Shown here piece after piece: positions 53,618 to 61,656 of a DNA stretch of 64,000 nt. Made by a program: the position numbers and the translations under genes. This DNA is from CBDFNN01 sp965250215 (GTDB lineage: Bacteria > Bacteroidota > Rhodothermia > Rhodothermales > DATKEJ01). How positions within the stretch are numbered: position 1 is the first letter of the stretch; each line of letters starts with the position of its first letter. The notes below the pieces were generated by a model. That model did no database searches, was not told the DNA's origin, and was given only the letters and a program-made list of their open reading frames with translations. Where the stretch lies: contig CBDFNN010000004.1 of the NCBI GenBank assembly GCA_965250215.1, positions 4,154,001 to 4,218,000 on the forward strand. Reading direction: 5' to 3'.

Positions 53618-54769
53618 ATTTCCTCCTTCATATCGAAGTTCTCTGTAGAGCCTACCCAGCAGGCTGATCGGCATCTTGTGTGGATCGTAGCTTTGCTATG
53701 CTGTATCGGCGTGGTGTCGGTGTTTAGCTCTGTGAGTTACTTCGCAGAAATCAAGGCTGACGGCAACACCTCAGGCTTCTTGTCAAAGCATGCCTTCCAT
53801 ACAATCGTTGCGCTCACCGTCATGTTTATAGTGAGCCTCGTCGACTATCACAAAATCCAAAAGCCAGCAATCATTGCCCTCGTGTTGTCGATAGTCCTTC
53901 TGATAATCACGCTCTTCTATGGTGATCGCGTGCATGGCTCAATCCGACAGCTAAGTTACAAGTCATGGAGTTTTCAGCCATCGGAGATTGCCCGAGTTGC
54001 TCTTCTCATCTATCTGCCCGCGCTATTGGCGAGCAAGCAGCATTATATCTGGGACTTCAAAAACAGCTTCGTTCCCATACTCGTTTGGCTTGTCCCGACC
54101 ATAGTTTTAATCGGCTCTCAAGATTTCTCAACTGCCGGTTTGCTTCTAATGACGATCATCGCGGTCTGCTTTATCAGCCGGGTCAAAGTAGCGCATATCG
54201 CCGCCCTTGGCAGCCTCCTTGCGGTTGGTGCCTTGGTCGTGATTCTTCTAATACCAGCAAAAGGTGACCGTATCTGGGACTTCATTGGATATAATCTAAT
54301 AACCGGTGAAAAGCTGGAAGAAGTCGACTCCCCTCAGGGTGACGGCTATCAACCGCGACAGGCACAGATTGCTATTGCGGCCGGTTGGGTCACTGGCGTC
54401 GGTCCTGGCAAGAGCGTACAACGCTACTTCCTTCCTGCCGCCTTCAACGATTTCATCTTCGCCATTATCACCGAAGAGTATGGATTTGTGATGGCCCTGG
54501 GCATACTGCTCCTCTTTACATATTTCCTCTTCCGAGGAGTCATGAGGGTTGCAAGACACGCGCCAGACCCATTCGGATATTTCCTCGCGACTGGAATAAC
54601 CATCACCATCACGATGTACGGATTTGTAAATGCAGGTGTAGCCTGCGGTGTCTTGCCCGTTACGGGATTGGCGCTGCCCTTCGTGAGTTATGGAGGGTCT
54701 TCCCTCTTGGCGAATGGAGTCTTGGTAGGCATTCTGCTCAACATCTCAAGACAACTAAAATGGGACTAA
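53612..54769 (+). CDS. ftsW: Lipid II polymerase FtsW (SEDS)
   Basis: This 385-aa protein starts at GTG 53612. A TTG 33 nt upstream is possible but would translate repeat sequence. It has about ten membrane helices, SYKSWSFQPSEIARVALLIYLPALLA (the SEDS QPSE motif), GWVTGVGPGKSVQRYFLPAAFNDFIFAIITEE and a C-terminal GLALPFVSYGGSSL. FtsW polymerises lipid II into glycan strands during septation with FtsI. It overlaps the murG start by 10 nt. A good Shine-Dalgarno is not visible, and the leader is a heptad array. Confidence 0.93.
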   Translation: MTISSFISKFSVEPTQQADRHLVWIVALLCCIGVVSVFSSVSYFAEIKADGNTSGFLSKHAFHTIVALTVMFIVSLVDYHKIQKPAIIALVLSIVLLIITLFYGDRVHGSIRQLSYKSWSFQPSEIARVALLIYLPALLASKQHYIWDFKNSFVPILVWLVPTIVLIGSQDFSTAGLLLMTIIAVCFISRVKVAHIAALGSLLAVGALVVILLIPAKGDRIWDFIGYNLITGEKLEEVDSPQGDGYQPRQAQIAIAAGWVTGVGPGKSVQRYFLPAAFNDFIFAIITEEYGFVMALGILLLFTYFLFRGVMRVARHAPDPFGYFLATGITITITMYGFVNAGVACGVLPVTGLALPFVSYGGSSLLANGVLVGILLNISRQLKWD

Positions 54770-56031
54770 CAAAACCTAGAAATATCGGCCCCCGAGTTCT
54801 CTTTGCCGGCGGTGGTACTGGTGGACACGTATATCCAGCTATTGCAATCGCCAATGCTTTGAAAGCACTGGACCCAAAAGCGTCAATCGCCTTTGCAGGT
54901 ACAAAGGAAAAAATGGAATGGACGGCCGTCCCCCAGGCGGGCTATCCGATCTATGATATTTCGATTAGTGGATTCCCTCGCAAATTGAGTCTGGGCTTGT
55001 TGAAATTTCCTTTCAAACTTCTGAAGGGACTCAAAGACAGCTTCGAGCTAATCGGAGGCTTCCGTCCTGATGTTGTTGTTGGTACCGGCGGTTATGTATC
55101 TGGTCCCGTCTTGTGGGCGGCAAACCGAAGGAAGATTCCAACGCTCATCCAAGAGCAAAACGCCTTCGCTGGAGCGACCAACAAAATGCTAGGAAAGAAC
55201 GCCAAAAAGATATTCCTAGCTTTCAAGGAAGCCGGTAGTTACTTCCCCGAAAAGGAGTGGGTAGTATCTGGAAATCCTGTCCGAAGCATCATCCATGAAG
55301 CCGATCCGTTGATCAGTCGCCGACATTTTGGAATAGCGCAGAGAAATAAGGTGCTTTTCATTTTTGGTGGATCCCTAGGCAGCGTGGCCTTGAACAATGG
55401 CGTGCTCGAGATCATCGGTGACCTGCTAAAAGTCGAGGATCTAAGCATCATTTGGCAGACTGGAAACGCGAATTTTGAATCCCTCAGAGATGCTTTGGCT
55501 AATCGCCTAGCGGAATCTGGGCCAAGTAATATCGAGGATGAAAAATCAATTGCACAAAATGGCGAAGTCACATCCAAGGTGTCTGACAGAATAAAGCTCC
55601 TTCCTTACATCGATCGAATGGAGCTTGCCTACGGCGCTGCAGACCTGGTTCTTTGCAGAGCGGGTGCAATCACCTGTAGCGAGCTTATGATGACGGCCAA
55701 ACCGTCTGTCCTTGTTCCTTTACCAAGTGCAGCAGAAGATCATCAGACTCATAACGCAATTGCTATGGGTGAGGCCGCTGTGATGGTCAAGCAAAGTGAC
55801 ATGTCAGCCAATTTGAGTAGCGAAATTCTTGAGCTTCTGGCCGACAAGGATCGAAGAAGATCTATGAGCGACGCGGCAAGATCCATGGCACAACCGAATG
55901 CCGCGGCAATTATCGCCGAAGGCGTGGTCCAACTAGCAAGGATCGATGATTCATTTGCAAACTCATCAGCAGAGCCGTCTGATTCTGAAATCCGGACTGA
56001 CGACCTAGATAAATCCGCCAGCAATGAGTAG
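54760..56031 (+). CDS. murG: N-acetylglucosaminyltransferase MurG
   Basis: This 423-aa protein starts at ATG 54760 inside the ftsW stop region (10-nt overlap); a longer frame upstream is spurious. It carries FAGGGTGGHVYPAIAIANAL, the TGGYVSGPV motif, GGSLGSVALN and RAGAITCSELMMTAKPSVLVPLP with EDHQTHNA. It converts lipid I to lipid II on the inner face of the membrane. It is about 60 residues longer than E. coli MurG. The extra length falls in a central insertion before KLLPYIDRM and in an acidic tail (NSSAEPSDSE). It overlaps the murC start by 8 nt. Confidence 0.95.
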   Translation: MGLTKPRNIGPRVLFAGGGTGGHVYPAIAIANALKALDPKASIAFAGTKEKMEWTAVPQAGYPIYDISISGFPRKLSLGLLKFPFKLLKGLKDSFELIGGFRPDVVVGTGGYVSGPVLWAANRRKIPTLIQEQNAFAGATNKMLGKNAKKIFLAFKEAGSYFPEKEWVVSGNPVRSIIHEADPLISRRHFGIAQRNKVLFIFGGSLGSVALNNGVLEIIGDLLKVEDLSIIWQTGNANFESLRDALANRLAESGPSNIEDEKSIAQNGEVTSKVSDRIKLLPYIDRMELAYGAADLVLCRAGAITCSELMMTAKPSVLVPLPSAAEDHQTHNAIAMGEAAVMVKQSDMSANLSSEILELLADKDRRRSMSDAARSMAQPNAAAIIAEGVVQLARIDDSFANSSAEPSDSEIRTDDLDKSASNE

Positions 56032-57448
56032 TCAAAATCTACATAGCGGCTCATTTGGTAGAGTGCAAAGGGTTCACATGGTAGGCATAGGAGGGATTGG
56101 AATGAGCTCCATCGCTGAAGTATTGCTAAGTAGAGGGTTCAAAGTAAGCGGCTCCGATTTGGAGCTCTCCGAAGTCACCGATCATTTGGAGTCGCTTGGC
56201 GCCATCATATCTGAAGGGCATTCCGCAATTCAGTTAATGGACGCCGACGTCGTCGTGCATTCCTCGGCTATCAATCCTGACGAAAATGCTGAAACAATAG
56301 CCGCTCAACAGAGGCGCATTCCAGTCATTCGTCGCGATGAAATGCTTGGCGAATTGATGCGAATGAAATATGGAGTCGGCATTGCCGGTACTCATGGGAA
56401 AACCACGACGACAACGATGACGGGGATGATCGCCAATGGAGCAGGTCTCGATCCAACGATTATAGTCGGTGGCAAAGTCGCTTCCTTTGGCTCGAATGCT
56501 GTCAGTGGTGAGGGAGATCTTATCATCGTCGAAGCAGACGAATACGATAGAACTTTTCTTCGATTGACTCCGGTCATGGCTGTCATAACAAACATCGACG
56601 AAGACCACCTCGACATCTATAAGGATATCGAGGATATCAAAGGGGCCTTTACTGAGTTCGCTAACTCTGTCCCCTTCTTTGGCCGAGTCATTGTCAATGT
56701 TGACGATCCAAATGTCAGAGACATCCTATCTGCGATCGACCGAAAAGTCGTAACCTTTGGTCTCTCCCGTTTAGCGGCGGTGAGGGCAGTCAATATCAAC
56801 TATCAAGGTTTGACGACGAAGTTCGGTGTAACGCTCCATAGCCAAAACATCGGCGAGTTCTCGATTTCTGGAGCTCCCGGAGAACACAATGTTATGAATG
56901 CGCTGGCATCTATCGCGGTAGGATTAGAGCTAGACATTCCCTGTGACTCAATTGTCAAATCGCTTTCAGAATACTCCGGTGTTGATCGACGATTCGAAGT
57001 CAAATTCAACAAGGGCGGAATGGTCCTAATAAATGACTACGCACACCACCCAAGCGAGATCGAGGCAACCTTGCGGGCAGCAAGTCAAAATTGGTCTAAG
57101 CATCGCTTGATTGTAGTGTTTCAGCCTCATCTCTACTCCAGGACGGAGCAATTTCTGGAGCAGTTCGCAAGCTCTTTTGCCAACGCCGATGTATTGATCG
57201 TCACTGAGATATATGCCGCGAGAGAGCAAGCAAGAAATGACATTTCAGGTGCCTCGATTGCAAAGCTCGCCAGCGAATACGGTCACGACGATGTGCACTA
57301 TGTGCCAAGCAAAGATGACCTGCCAGAGTATGTCAGCAAGCTCGTCCGCGCCGGTGACATGATTATCGTTATGGGTGCAGGAGATATTTGGAGGATCTGC
57401 GATCCACTATCCGCAAAATTGGAAATGAATACAAATATCGATGCATGA
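56024..57448 (+). CDS. murC: UDP-MurNAc:L-alanine ligase MurC
   Basis: This 474-aa Mur ligase adds the first amino acid. The N-terminus is HMVGIGGIGMSSIAEVLL, the P-loop is GIAGTHGKTTTTTM, and VEADEYDRTFL, TNIDEDHLD, INDYAHHPSEIEATL and FQPHLYSRT follow. No ddl or murB fusion is present. It overlaps murG by 8 nt and ftsQ by 8 nt. Confidence 0.96.
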   Translation: MSSQNLHSGSFGRVQRVHMVGIGGIGMSSIAEVLLSRGFKVSGSDLELSEVTDHLESLGAIISEGHSAIQLMDADVVVHSSAINPDENAETIAAQQRRIPVIRRDEMLGELMRMKYGVGIAGTHGKTTTTTMTGMIANGAGLDPTIIVGGKVASFGSNAVSGEGDLIIVEADEYDRTFLRLTPVMAVITNIDEDHLDIYKDIEDIKGAFTEFANSVPFFGRVIVNVDDPNVRDILSAIDRKVVTFGLSRLAAVRAVNINYQGLTTKFGVTLHSQNIGEFSISGAPGEHNVMNALASIAVGLELDIPCDSIVKSLSEYSGVDRRFEVKFNKGGMVLINDYAHHPSEIEATLRAASQNWSKHRLIVVFQPHLYSRTEQFLEQFASSFANADVLIVTEIYAAREQARNDISGASIAKLASEYGHDDVHYVPSKDDLPEYVSKLVRAGDMIIVMGAGDIWRICDPLSAKLEMNTNIDA

Positions 57449-58469
57449 TTGGTTAAACACATATCAATTTGACAAGCTGCATCTAATTGTAGCGGTACTG
57501 ATCCTCACTTTCTTGGGGATTGCTGGAATTAACTTGCTGCAAAGACGACTATGCACCGACGTCGCGATTGAAGGGACAGAGTTTGCCGATTCCTCCATCA
57601 TCTACCTATTGCTATCCGAGCAAATTGGACAGGCAATTTTCAGAATCGACAAAGACGAGTTGCGTTCTGTGCTTCTGGCCTCCGATCCCTGGATACGTGA
57701 TGTGGAGATAACGAGATATATTACCGGAACCTTGAAAGCCGAAATTACAGAGACCGAGGCACTTGTTCGTTTAGTCAAGAAGGACGGTCTTGCAGATGAA
57801 TTTGTAGATCGTCGCGGACTCATTTTACCCGCACGCTATCCAGCTTCCTTTGACCTTCCATTGCTTCATGCGGCGACCAAGGAGGCACTCGTGAATCCTC
57901 AGGACTCCTCAAACTTAGAGACGCGGAGGATAGTCGAATCCAAGACTCTCTCAAACTTTGTACTTGCGCTGGAAAACGTCAGCCAATCAACAAATGCTTT
58001 GGTCTCCGAGGCCGAGCTCGATACATCCGAAAATGTTGTTCTTCACGCCACCCCAAGTTTTGGCTCTTCGTCAATAAAGGTTTTTGCTGGGAAAGACCAA
58101 TTTGAGGCGAAGCTAAGGAGCTTGCGAGTATTCTGGGACAAAGAGCCAGGACGATTATCGGACATCGAGTATATCGACCTTCGATTCCAAAATCAGATAG
58201 TCGCAAAATTCAAAGAAGGTAGTCTACCAAAATTGGTCGAAGCTGACACTACTTATGAAGCCAGCGGTGTCGCCAGAAATGCAGCTTCAACTAAGGACAA
58301 GGGACTTCGCAGCGCGGAGAATCCTCTTCGGACTTCTATCGCGAGCCAAGCAAGCGTCACCGAAGTGTCCGGATCAGAAAGAAATGCCCACCAAGCAAAA
58401 CAGACATTCGAACAACCTCGTCTCGACTCATCGCCCAGCGATGAACGAGACCAAACCACAAACTCATAA
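57441..58469 (+). CDS. ftsQ: Division protein FtsQ
   Basis: This 342-aa protein has a short cytoplasmic segment and one membrane helix at about 12-34 (KLHLIVAVLILTFLGIAGINLL). A POTRA-type domain (DVAIEGTEFADSSIIYLLLSEQ, IFRIDKDELRSVLLASDPWIRDVEITR) is followed by the FtsQ beta domain (DIEYIDLRFQNQIVAKF). The last 60 residues are low-complexity. It sits between murC and ftsA, the standard place. It likely links FtsL/DivIC to other divisome proteins. The 8-nt overlap suggests coupling with murC. Confidence 0.88.
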   Translation: MHDWLNTYQFDKLHLIVAVLILTFLGIAGINLLQRRLCTDVAIEGTEFADSSIIYLLLSEQIGQAIFRIDKDELRSVLLASDPWIRDVEITRYITGTLKAEITETEALVRLVKKDGLADEFVDRRGLILPARYPASFDLPLLHAATKEALVNPQDSSNLETRRIVESKTLSNFVLALENVSQSTNALVSEAELDTSENVVLHATPSFGSSSIKVFAGKDQFEAKLRSLRVFWDKEPGRLSDIEYIDLRFQNQIVAKFKEGSLPKLVEADTTYEASGVARNAASTKDKGLRSAENPLRTSIASQASVTEVSGSERNAHQAKQTFEQPRLDSSPSDERDQTTNS

Positions 58470-58477
58470 CCAATAAA

Positions 58478-59725
58478 ATGGAAGAGCGAATAGTAGCTAG
58501 TGTCGACATCGGCACAACAAAAGTCTGCGCTATCATTGCGCAAGCCAACGAGATTGGCCAGATCAATATCTTAGGGATAGGCCTTGCTCCTTCAAGGGGA
58601 CTTAAGCGAGGTGTGGTTGTCAATATCGACAAGACCGTCGGTGCCATTCAGGACGCCATGGCGGAGGCCGAGCGTGCAGCCGGTATCAGTGTCCAAAAAG
58701 TCTTCGTCGGGATCGCTGGAGATCACATTCACAGCTTCCAAAGCCGTGGAGTGATTACAATCAGAGAATCAGAGATTTCCGAAGCGGACGTCGAGCGGCT
58801 TCTAGAGGACACGCGACACGTGGCCCTACCAGCCGACCGCGAAATCCTGCACATGTTGCCGCAGGAGTTCATCGTAGATGGCCAGGACGGCGTAGCTGAT
58901 CCAATTGGAATGAGCGGTGTCCGCCTTGAGGCCAATGTCCACATCATCACTGGTCTTGTCTCTGCAGCAAAGAACATCTTCCGCTGCATCGAAAAGGCGG
59001 GGTATGAGGTCGCAGACATCGTCCTCGAACCTCTTGCCTCCTCCCATGCCGTACTTCATGACGACGAAAAGGAAATCGGTGTTGCCCTAGTGGATATCGG
59101 TGGTGGCACGACGGACGTTGCCGTTTTCGAAGACAATCTCATTCGCCATACGGCTGTCGTTGGCGTTGCTGGTGATAGCGTCACTGAGGATGTAAGAGAG
59201 GGCCTGAGCATTATGCGAGATCAAGCCGAGGAGCTGAAATGCCAGTATGGCCATGCCATGGTGGAGCAGATCGAGGATGATCGCGGCATCGTTGTTCCAG
59301 GTATCGCAGGTAGACCAGAGAAGAGTCTCTCCGAAAGCACTTTGGCTCAGATTATTCAGCCTCGGATGGAGGAGATTCTGGAGATCGTTGCCGTCGAGAT
59401 TGAGCGCAGTGGATATCAAAATAAGATCGGCGCCGGAGTTGTCCTCACGGGCGGTGGTTCGCAGATCCCTGGTACAACTGAATTGGCGATGGATGTCTTA
59501 GGCATTGATGCGAGAGTCGGAAGGGCCGTTGGCCTTACCGGTGGTCTCGTGCAAGAAGTCACTAATCCGAAATTCGCAACGGGTGTCGGCCTAGTCCTTT
59601 ATGGTCTAAAGCGATATGCCAACGATGACTCGGGCATCCTCTCGCTAGGATCGCTCAAAGAACATTCCGGGGATGGTGCTACTGGCATTATTGAACGGAT
59701 GAAATCCTGGTTCGATGAATTGTAG
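58478..59725 (+). CDS. ftsA: Division protein FtsA
   Basis: This 415-aa actin-like protein opens VASVDIGTTKVCAIIAQ (phosphate 1), has the 1C domain around 85-165 (HSFQSRGVITI) and LVDIGGGTTDVAVFED (phosphate 2), and VVLTGGGSQIPG near 325. The C-terminus ends GIIERMKSWFDEL, the amphipathic membrane-targeting helix. FtsA tethers FtsZ filaments to the membrane. It begins 8 nt after ftsQ. Confidence 0.96.
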   Translation: MEERIVASVDIGTTKVCAIIAQANEIGQINILGIGLAPSRGLKRGVVVNIDKTVGAIQDAMAEAERAAGISVQKVFVGIAGDHIHSFQSRGVITIRESEISEADVERLLEDTRHVALPADREILHMLPQEFIVDGQDGVADPIGMSGVRLEANVHIITGLVSAAKNIFRCIEKAGYEVADIVLEPLASSHAVLHDDEKEIGVALVDIGGGTTDVAVFEDNLIRHTAVVGVAGDSVTEDVREGLSIMRDQAEELKCQYGHAMVEQIEDDRGIVVPGIAGRPEKSLSESTLAQIIQPRMEEILEIVAVEIERSGYQNKIGAGVVLTGGGSQIPGTTELAMDVLGIDARVGRAVGLTGGLVQEVTNPKFATGVGLVLYGLKRYANDDSGILSLGSLKEHSGDGATGIIERMKSWFDEL

Positions 59726-59758
59726 AAAGCTAAAGTTTGCGGATGACTGTCAACTACA

Positions 59759-59786
59759 GCAAACCACAAACCACGAACCAAAAACC
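59759..59786. repeat. Heptad repeat tract E (acaaacc-type) between ftsA and ftsZ
   Basis: Four words, GCAAACC, ACAAACC, ACGAACC, AAAAACC, run 59759-59786, all ending ACC. The tract lies in the 114-nt ftsA-ftsZ gap. Confidence 0.85.
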
Positions 59787-59828
59787 ATGATGGGTTGCTC
59801 GCCCGTCACTTATACAACAAATAAACCT

Positions 59829-59835
59829 GGAGGGG
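59829..59835 (+). promoter_or_regulatory. Strong Shine-Dalgarno of ftsZ
   Basis: GGAGGGG lies 4 nt before the ATG at 59840. Good Shine-Dalgarno sequences are uncommon in this window, so this marks a well-translated gene and fixes the start. Confidence 0.75.
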
Positions 59836-59839
59836 AATA

Positions 59840-61183
59840 ATGGGAAAAATGGAAAGAATGGAAAAAATAAGCAATCGATTCGAATATGATCAGGAGGCCG
59901 TCGAGTCTCCCAAGATCAAAGTAATCGGAGTCGGAGGTGGCGGTGGTAACGCGCTGCAAAACATGATTCGGAAAGGAATCAGAGGTATCGACTTTGTAGC
60001 CGTCAACACGGATGCACAAGCATTATCTGATAACACCGCAATTACAAAAATTCAAATTGGTCGAGCCCTTACTAAGGGATTGGGAGCCGGAGCTCGTCCA
60101 AACATTGGCAACGAAGCCGCAGAAGAAAGCCGAGCAGAAATCGAGGCCGCCATTGACGGCGCCGATATGATTTTCGTCACAGCTGGAATGGGTGGAGGTA
60201 CAGGCACCGGAGCTGCTCCTGTTGTTACCGCCATCGCAAAGCGTCTCGGTGTTCTCACGGTAGCCATCGTAACAAAGCCTTTCTCTTGCGAAGGCCGAAA
60301 GCGACTTGAGGTAGCTGATCAGGGACTAGCCTATCTAAAGGAAAACGTCGATACACTTATCGTTATCCCGAATGAACGTCTTCTTGATATGGCTGATGAC
60401 AACACAACCATGTTGGACGCCTTCGAAACGGCTGACGATGTCTTGTACAATGCTACTCGTGGAATCAGTGATCTGATTACAACTCACGGCCTTATCAACC
60501 TCGACTTTGCTGATGTCAGAACGACAATGCAAGGAGGCGGAACGGCCTTGATGGGAGCATCCACCTCAAGTGGTGAGAACAGAGCGGAGCGCGCCGCAAC
60601 AGAAGCTATCTCAAGCCCTCTTCTCGATGGTCTTTCTATCGCTGGAGCCAAGAACATCCTTGTCAACATCACTGCCGGTACCTCGCTAGGTATTCGTGAG
60701 GCGACAAAGGCTACTGACATCATCAACAAGGCAGCAGGCGAAGCCGCAGAGGTGATCTTTGGAACTGTGATAGATGAAGGCATGGAAGACAAAATACGAG
60801 TCACGGTTATCGCTACCGGATTTGAGGCCGCTTCGAATGTAAGAGACGAAGCTTGGACTGGAAAGAGAAAGGCTGTGAAGGCACCTACTAGCCGCTTCAA
60901 TGAGCGCCCTTCCAAGCATTCCTATCACGGCACCTATAAGGGTGAAGCGAACCTAAAGGAATTGGATACTCCGGCCTTTAGACGACGCGAGCAGGGCGAT
61001 ATCAAAGAAGAGCAAGAAGCCAAGCTGGAGCCAAGTCTCCAGCAAACTCTTTCACTCGATATTCCTGAAAAACCTCGAGTCACTGTGAAAATGATCTCAA
61101 CTGAGGACCTAGACAAACGTCAGGATAAAATCAGGAAGGATGATCCAGACACTCCTGCCTTCCTTAGAAGGATTATGGACTAA
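59840..61183 (+). CDS. ftsZ: Cell division GTPase FtsZ
   Basis: This 447-aa tubulin-like protein has IKVIGVGGGGGNALQNM, the T4 tubulin motif GGGTGTGAAPVVT, the T7-loop region NLDFADVRTTM and an N-terminal domain of normal length. The C-terminal linker (about 325-435) is rich in charged residues. The extreme C-terminus, DPDTPAFLRRIMD, is the conserved peptide that binds FtsA. A second peptide of the same type, ELDTPAFRRREQGD, lies within the linker near residue 374. It polymerises to form the Z-ring. It is the last gene of the cluster. Confidence 0.96.
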   Translation: MGKMERMEKISNRFEYDQEAVESPKIKVIGVGGGGGNALQNMIRKGIRGIDFVAVNTDAQALSDNTAITKIQIGRALTKGLGAGARPNIGNEAAEESRAEIEAAIDGADMIFVTAGMGGGTGTGAAPVVTAIAKRLGVLTVAIVTKPFSCEGRKRLEVADQGLAYLKENVDTLIVIPNERLLDMADDNTTMLDAFETADDVLYNATRGISDLITTHGLINLDFADVRTTMQGGGTALMGASTSSGENRAERAATEAISSPLLDGLSIAGAKNILVNITAGTSLGIREATKATDIINKAAGEAAEVIFGTVIDEGMEDKIRVTVIATGFEAASNVRDEAWTGKRKAVKAPTSRFNERPSKHSYHGTYKGEANLKELDTPAFRRREQGDIKEEQEAKLEPSLQQTLSLDIPEKPRVTVKMISTEDLDKRQDKIRKDDPDTPAFLRRIMD

Positions 61184-61188
61184 GAAGC

Positions 61189-61216
61189 GTGTTCCGTTTT
61201 CCGTGGGCCGTCTTCA
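61189..61216. repeat. Heptad repeat tract F (gtgttcc-type) after ftsZ
   Basis: GTGTTCC, GTTTTCC, GTGGGCC and GTCTTCA run 61189-61216 without gaps, starting 6 nt after the ftsZ stop. GTGTTCC is the same word as in tract B, 30 kb away. Confidence 0.8.
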
Positions 61217-61255
61217 CTTCTATTATTTGACGGCATTAGGGAAGATGTAGAGCAC

Positions 61256-61346
61256 CTGCCTGAGGCAGACCATCTTGGTCTTCCAACTGGCTAATACTAG
61301 GCGTCATGATTTGACGTCCAAGGCGGTCGTCCCTCCAGGACATCCG
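61256..61346 (+). ncRNA. Candidate structured RNA: consecutive hairpins after ftsZ
   Basis: Four stems follow one another: CTGCC-TGA-GGCAG (61256-61268), AGACCA-TCT-TGGTCT (61267-61281), GGCGTCA-TGATT-TGACGTC with one G-T (61300-61318), and CGGTCGTCC/GGACATCCG with a 2-nt mismatch (61324-61346). Stems 1 and 2 overlap by 2 bases and are probably alternatives or share them. They lead to the terminator at 61384. No known family could be named from memory. Confidence 0.35.
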
Positions 61347-61383
61347 CAGAAGAGAAGTTGCCCCTGAGCAAGGCGACACATAC

Positions 61384-61414
61384 GAACCCCGAAGCCATGG
61401 CTTTGGGGTTCTTT
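61384..61414 (+). terminator. Rho-independent terminator of the dcw cluster
   Basis: GAACCCCGAAGCC pairs with GGCTTTGGGGTTC over 13 bp with one G-T, then TTTG. It ends the transcript that starts with mraZ or runs from the structured region after ftsZ. Confidence 0.75.
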
Positions 61415-61656
61415 GCTATCAGCCTTTTCTAGCGAAACTTACCACCGAGATCATGGGATCTACAAGCTCTTCTAAGGCCACGTGCTTATCCAACATCAGT
61501 ACGATATAGCGCTTTCTTGGTGGATCTTCTGCCATATAGATACCAGCGGGAAATCAATACCATATTCGGCAAAACACCTACCCATTCGATCTTATATTGC
61601 ATTTTCGATCCCGACTCTCAACGCCTCTATTCTTGCTTGCACCTTTCAAATCACTG

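Larger units (their letters stand above)
61184..61656. other. Region after ftsZ: heptad repeats, tandem hairpins and terminator
   Basis: This noncoding stretch of about 470 nt holds heptad tract F (61189-61216), a run of hairpins (61256-61346) and the terminator at 61384-61414. Upstream of the next gene (61416-61656) I see nothing clear. The tandem hairpins could be a structured ftsZ 3' UTR or an independent small RNA. Confidence 0.6.

Noticed and set aside
61240..61414. 6S RNA (ssrS) after ftsZ
   Set aside because: CCCCTGAGC and GCGACACA occur, but they are adjacent, whereas in 6S RNA they lie on opposite sides of a long stem with a central bubble.
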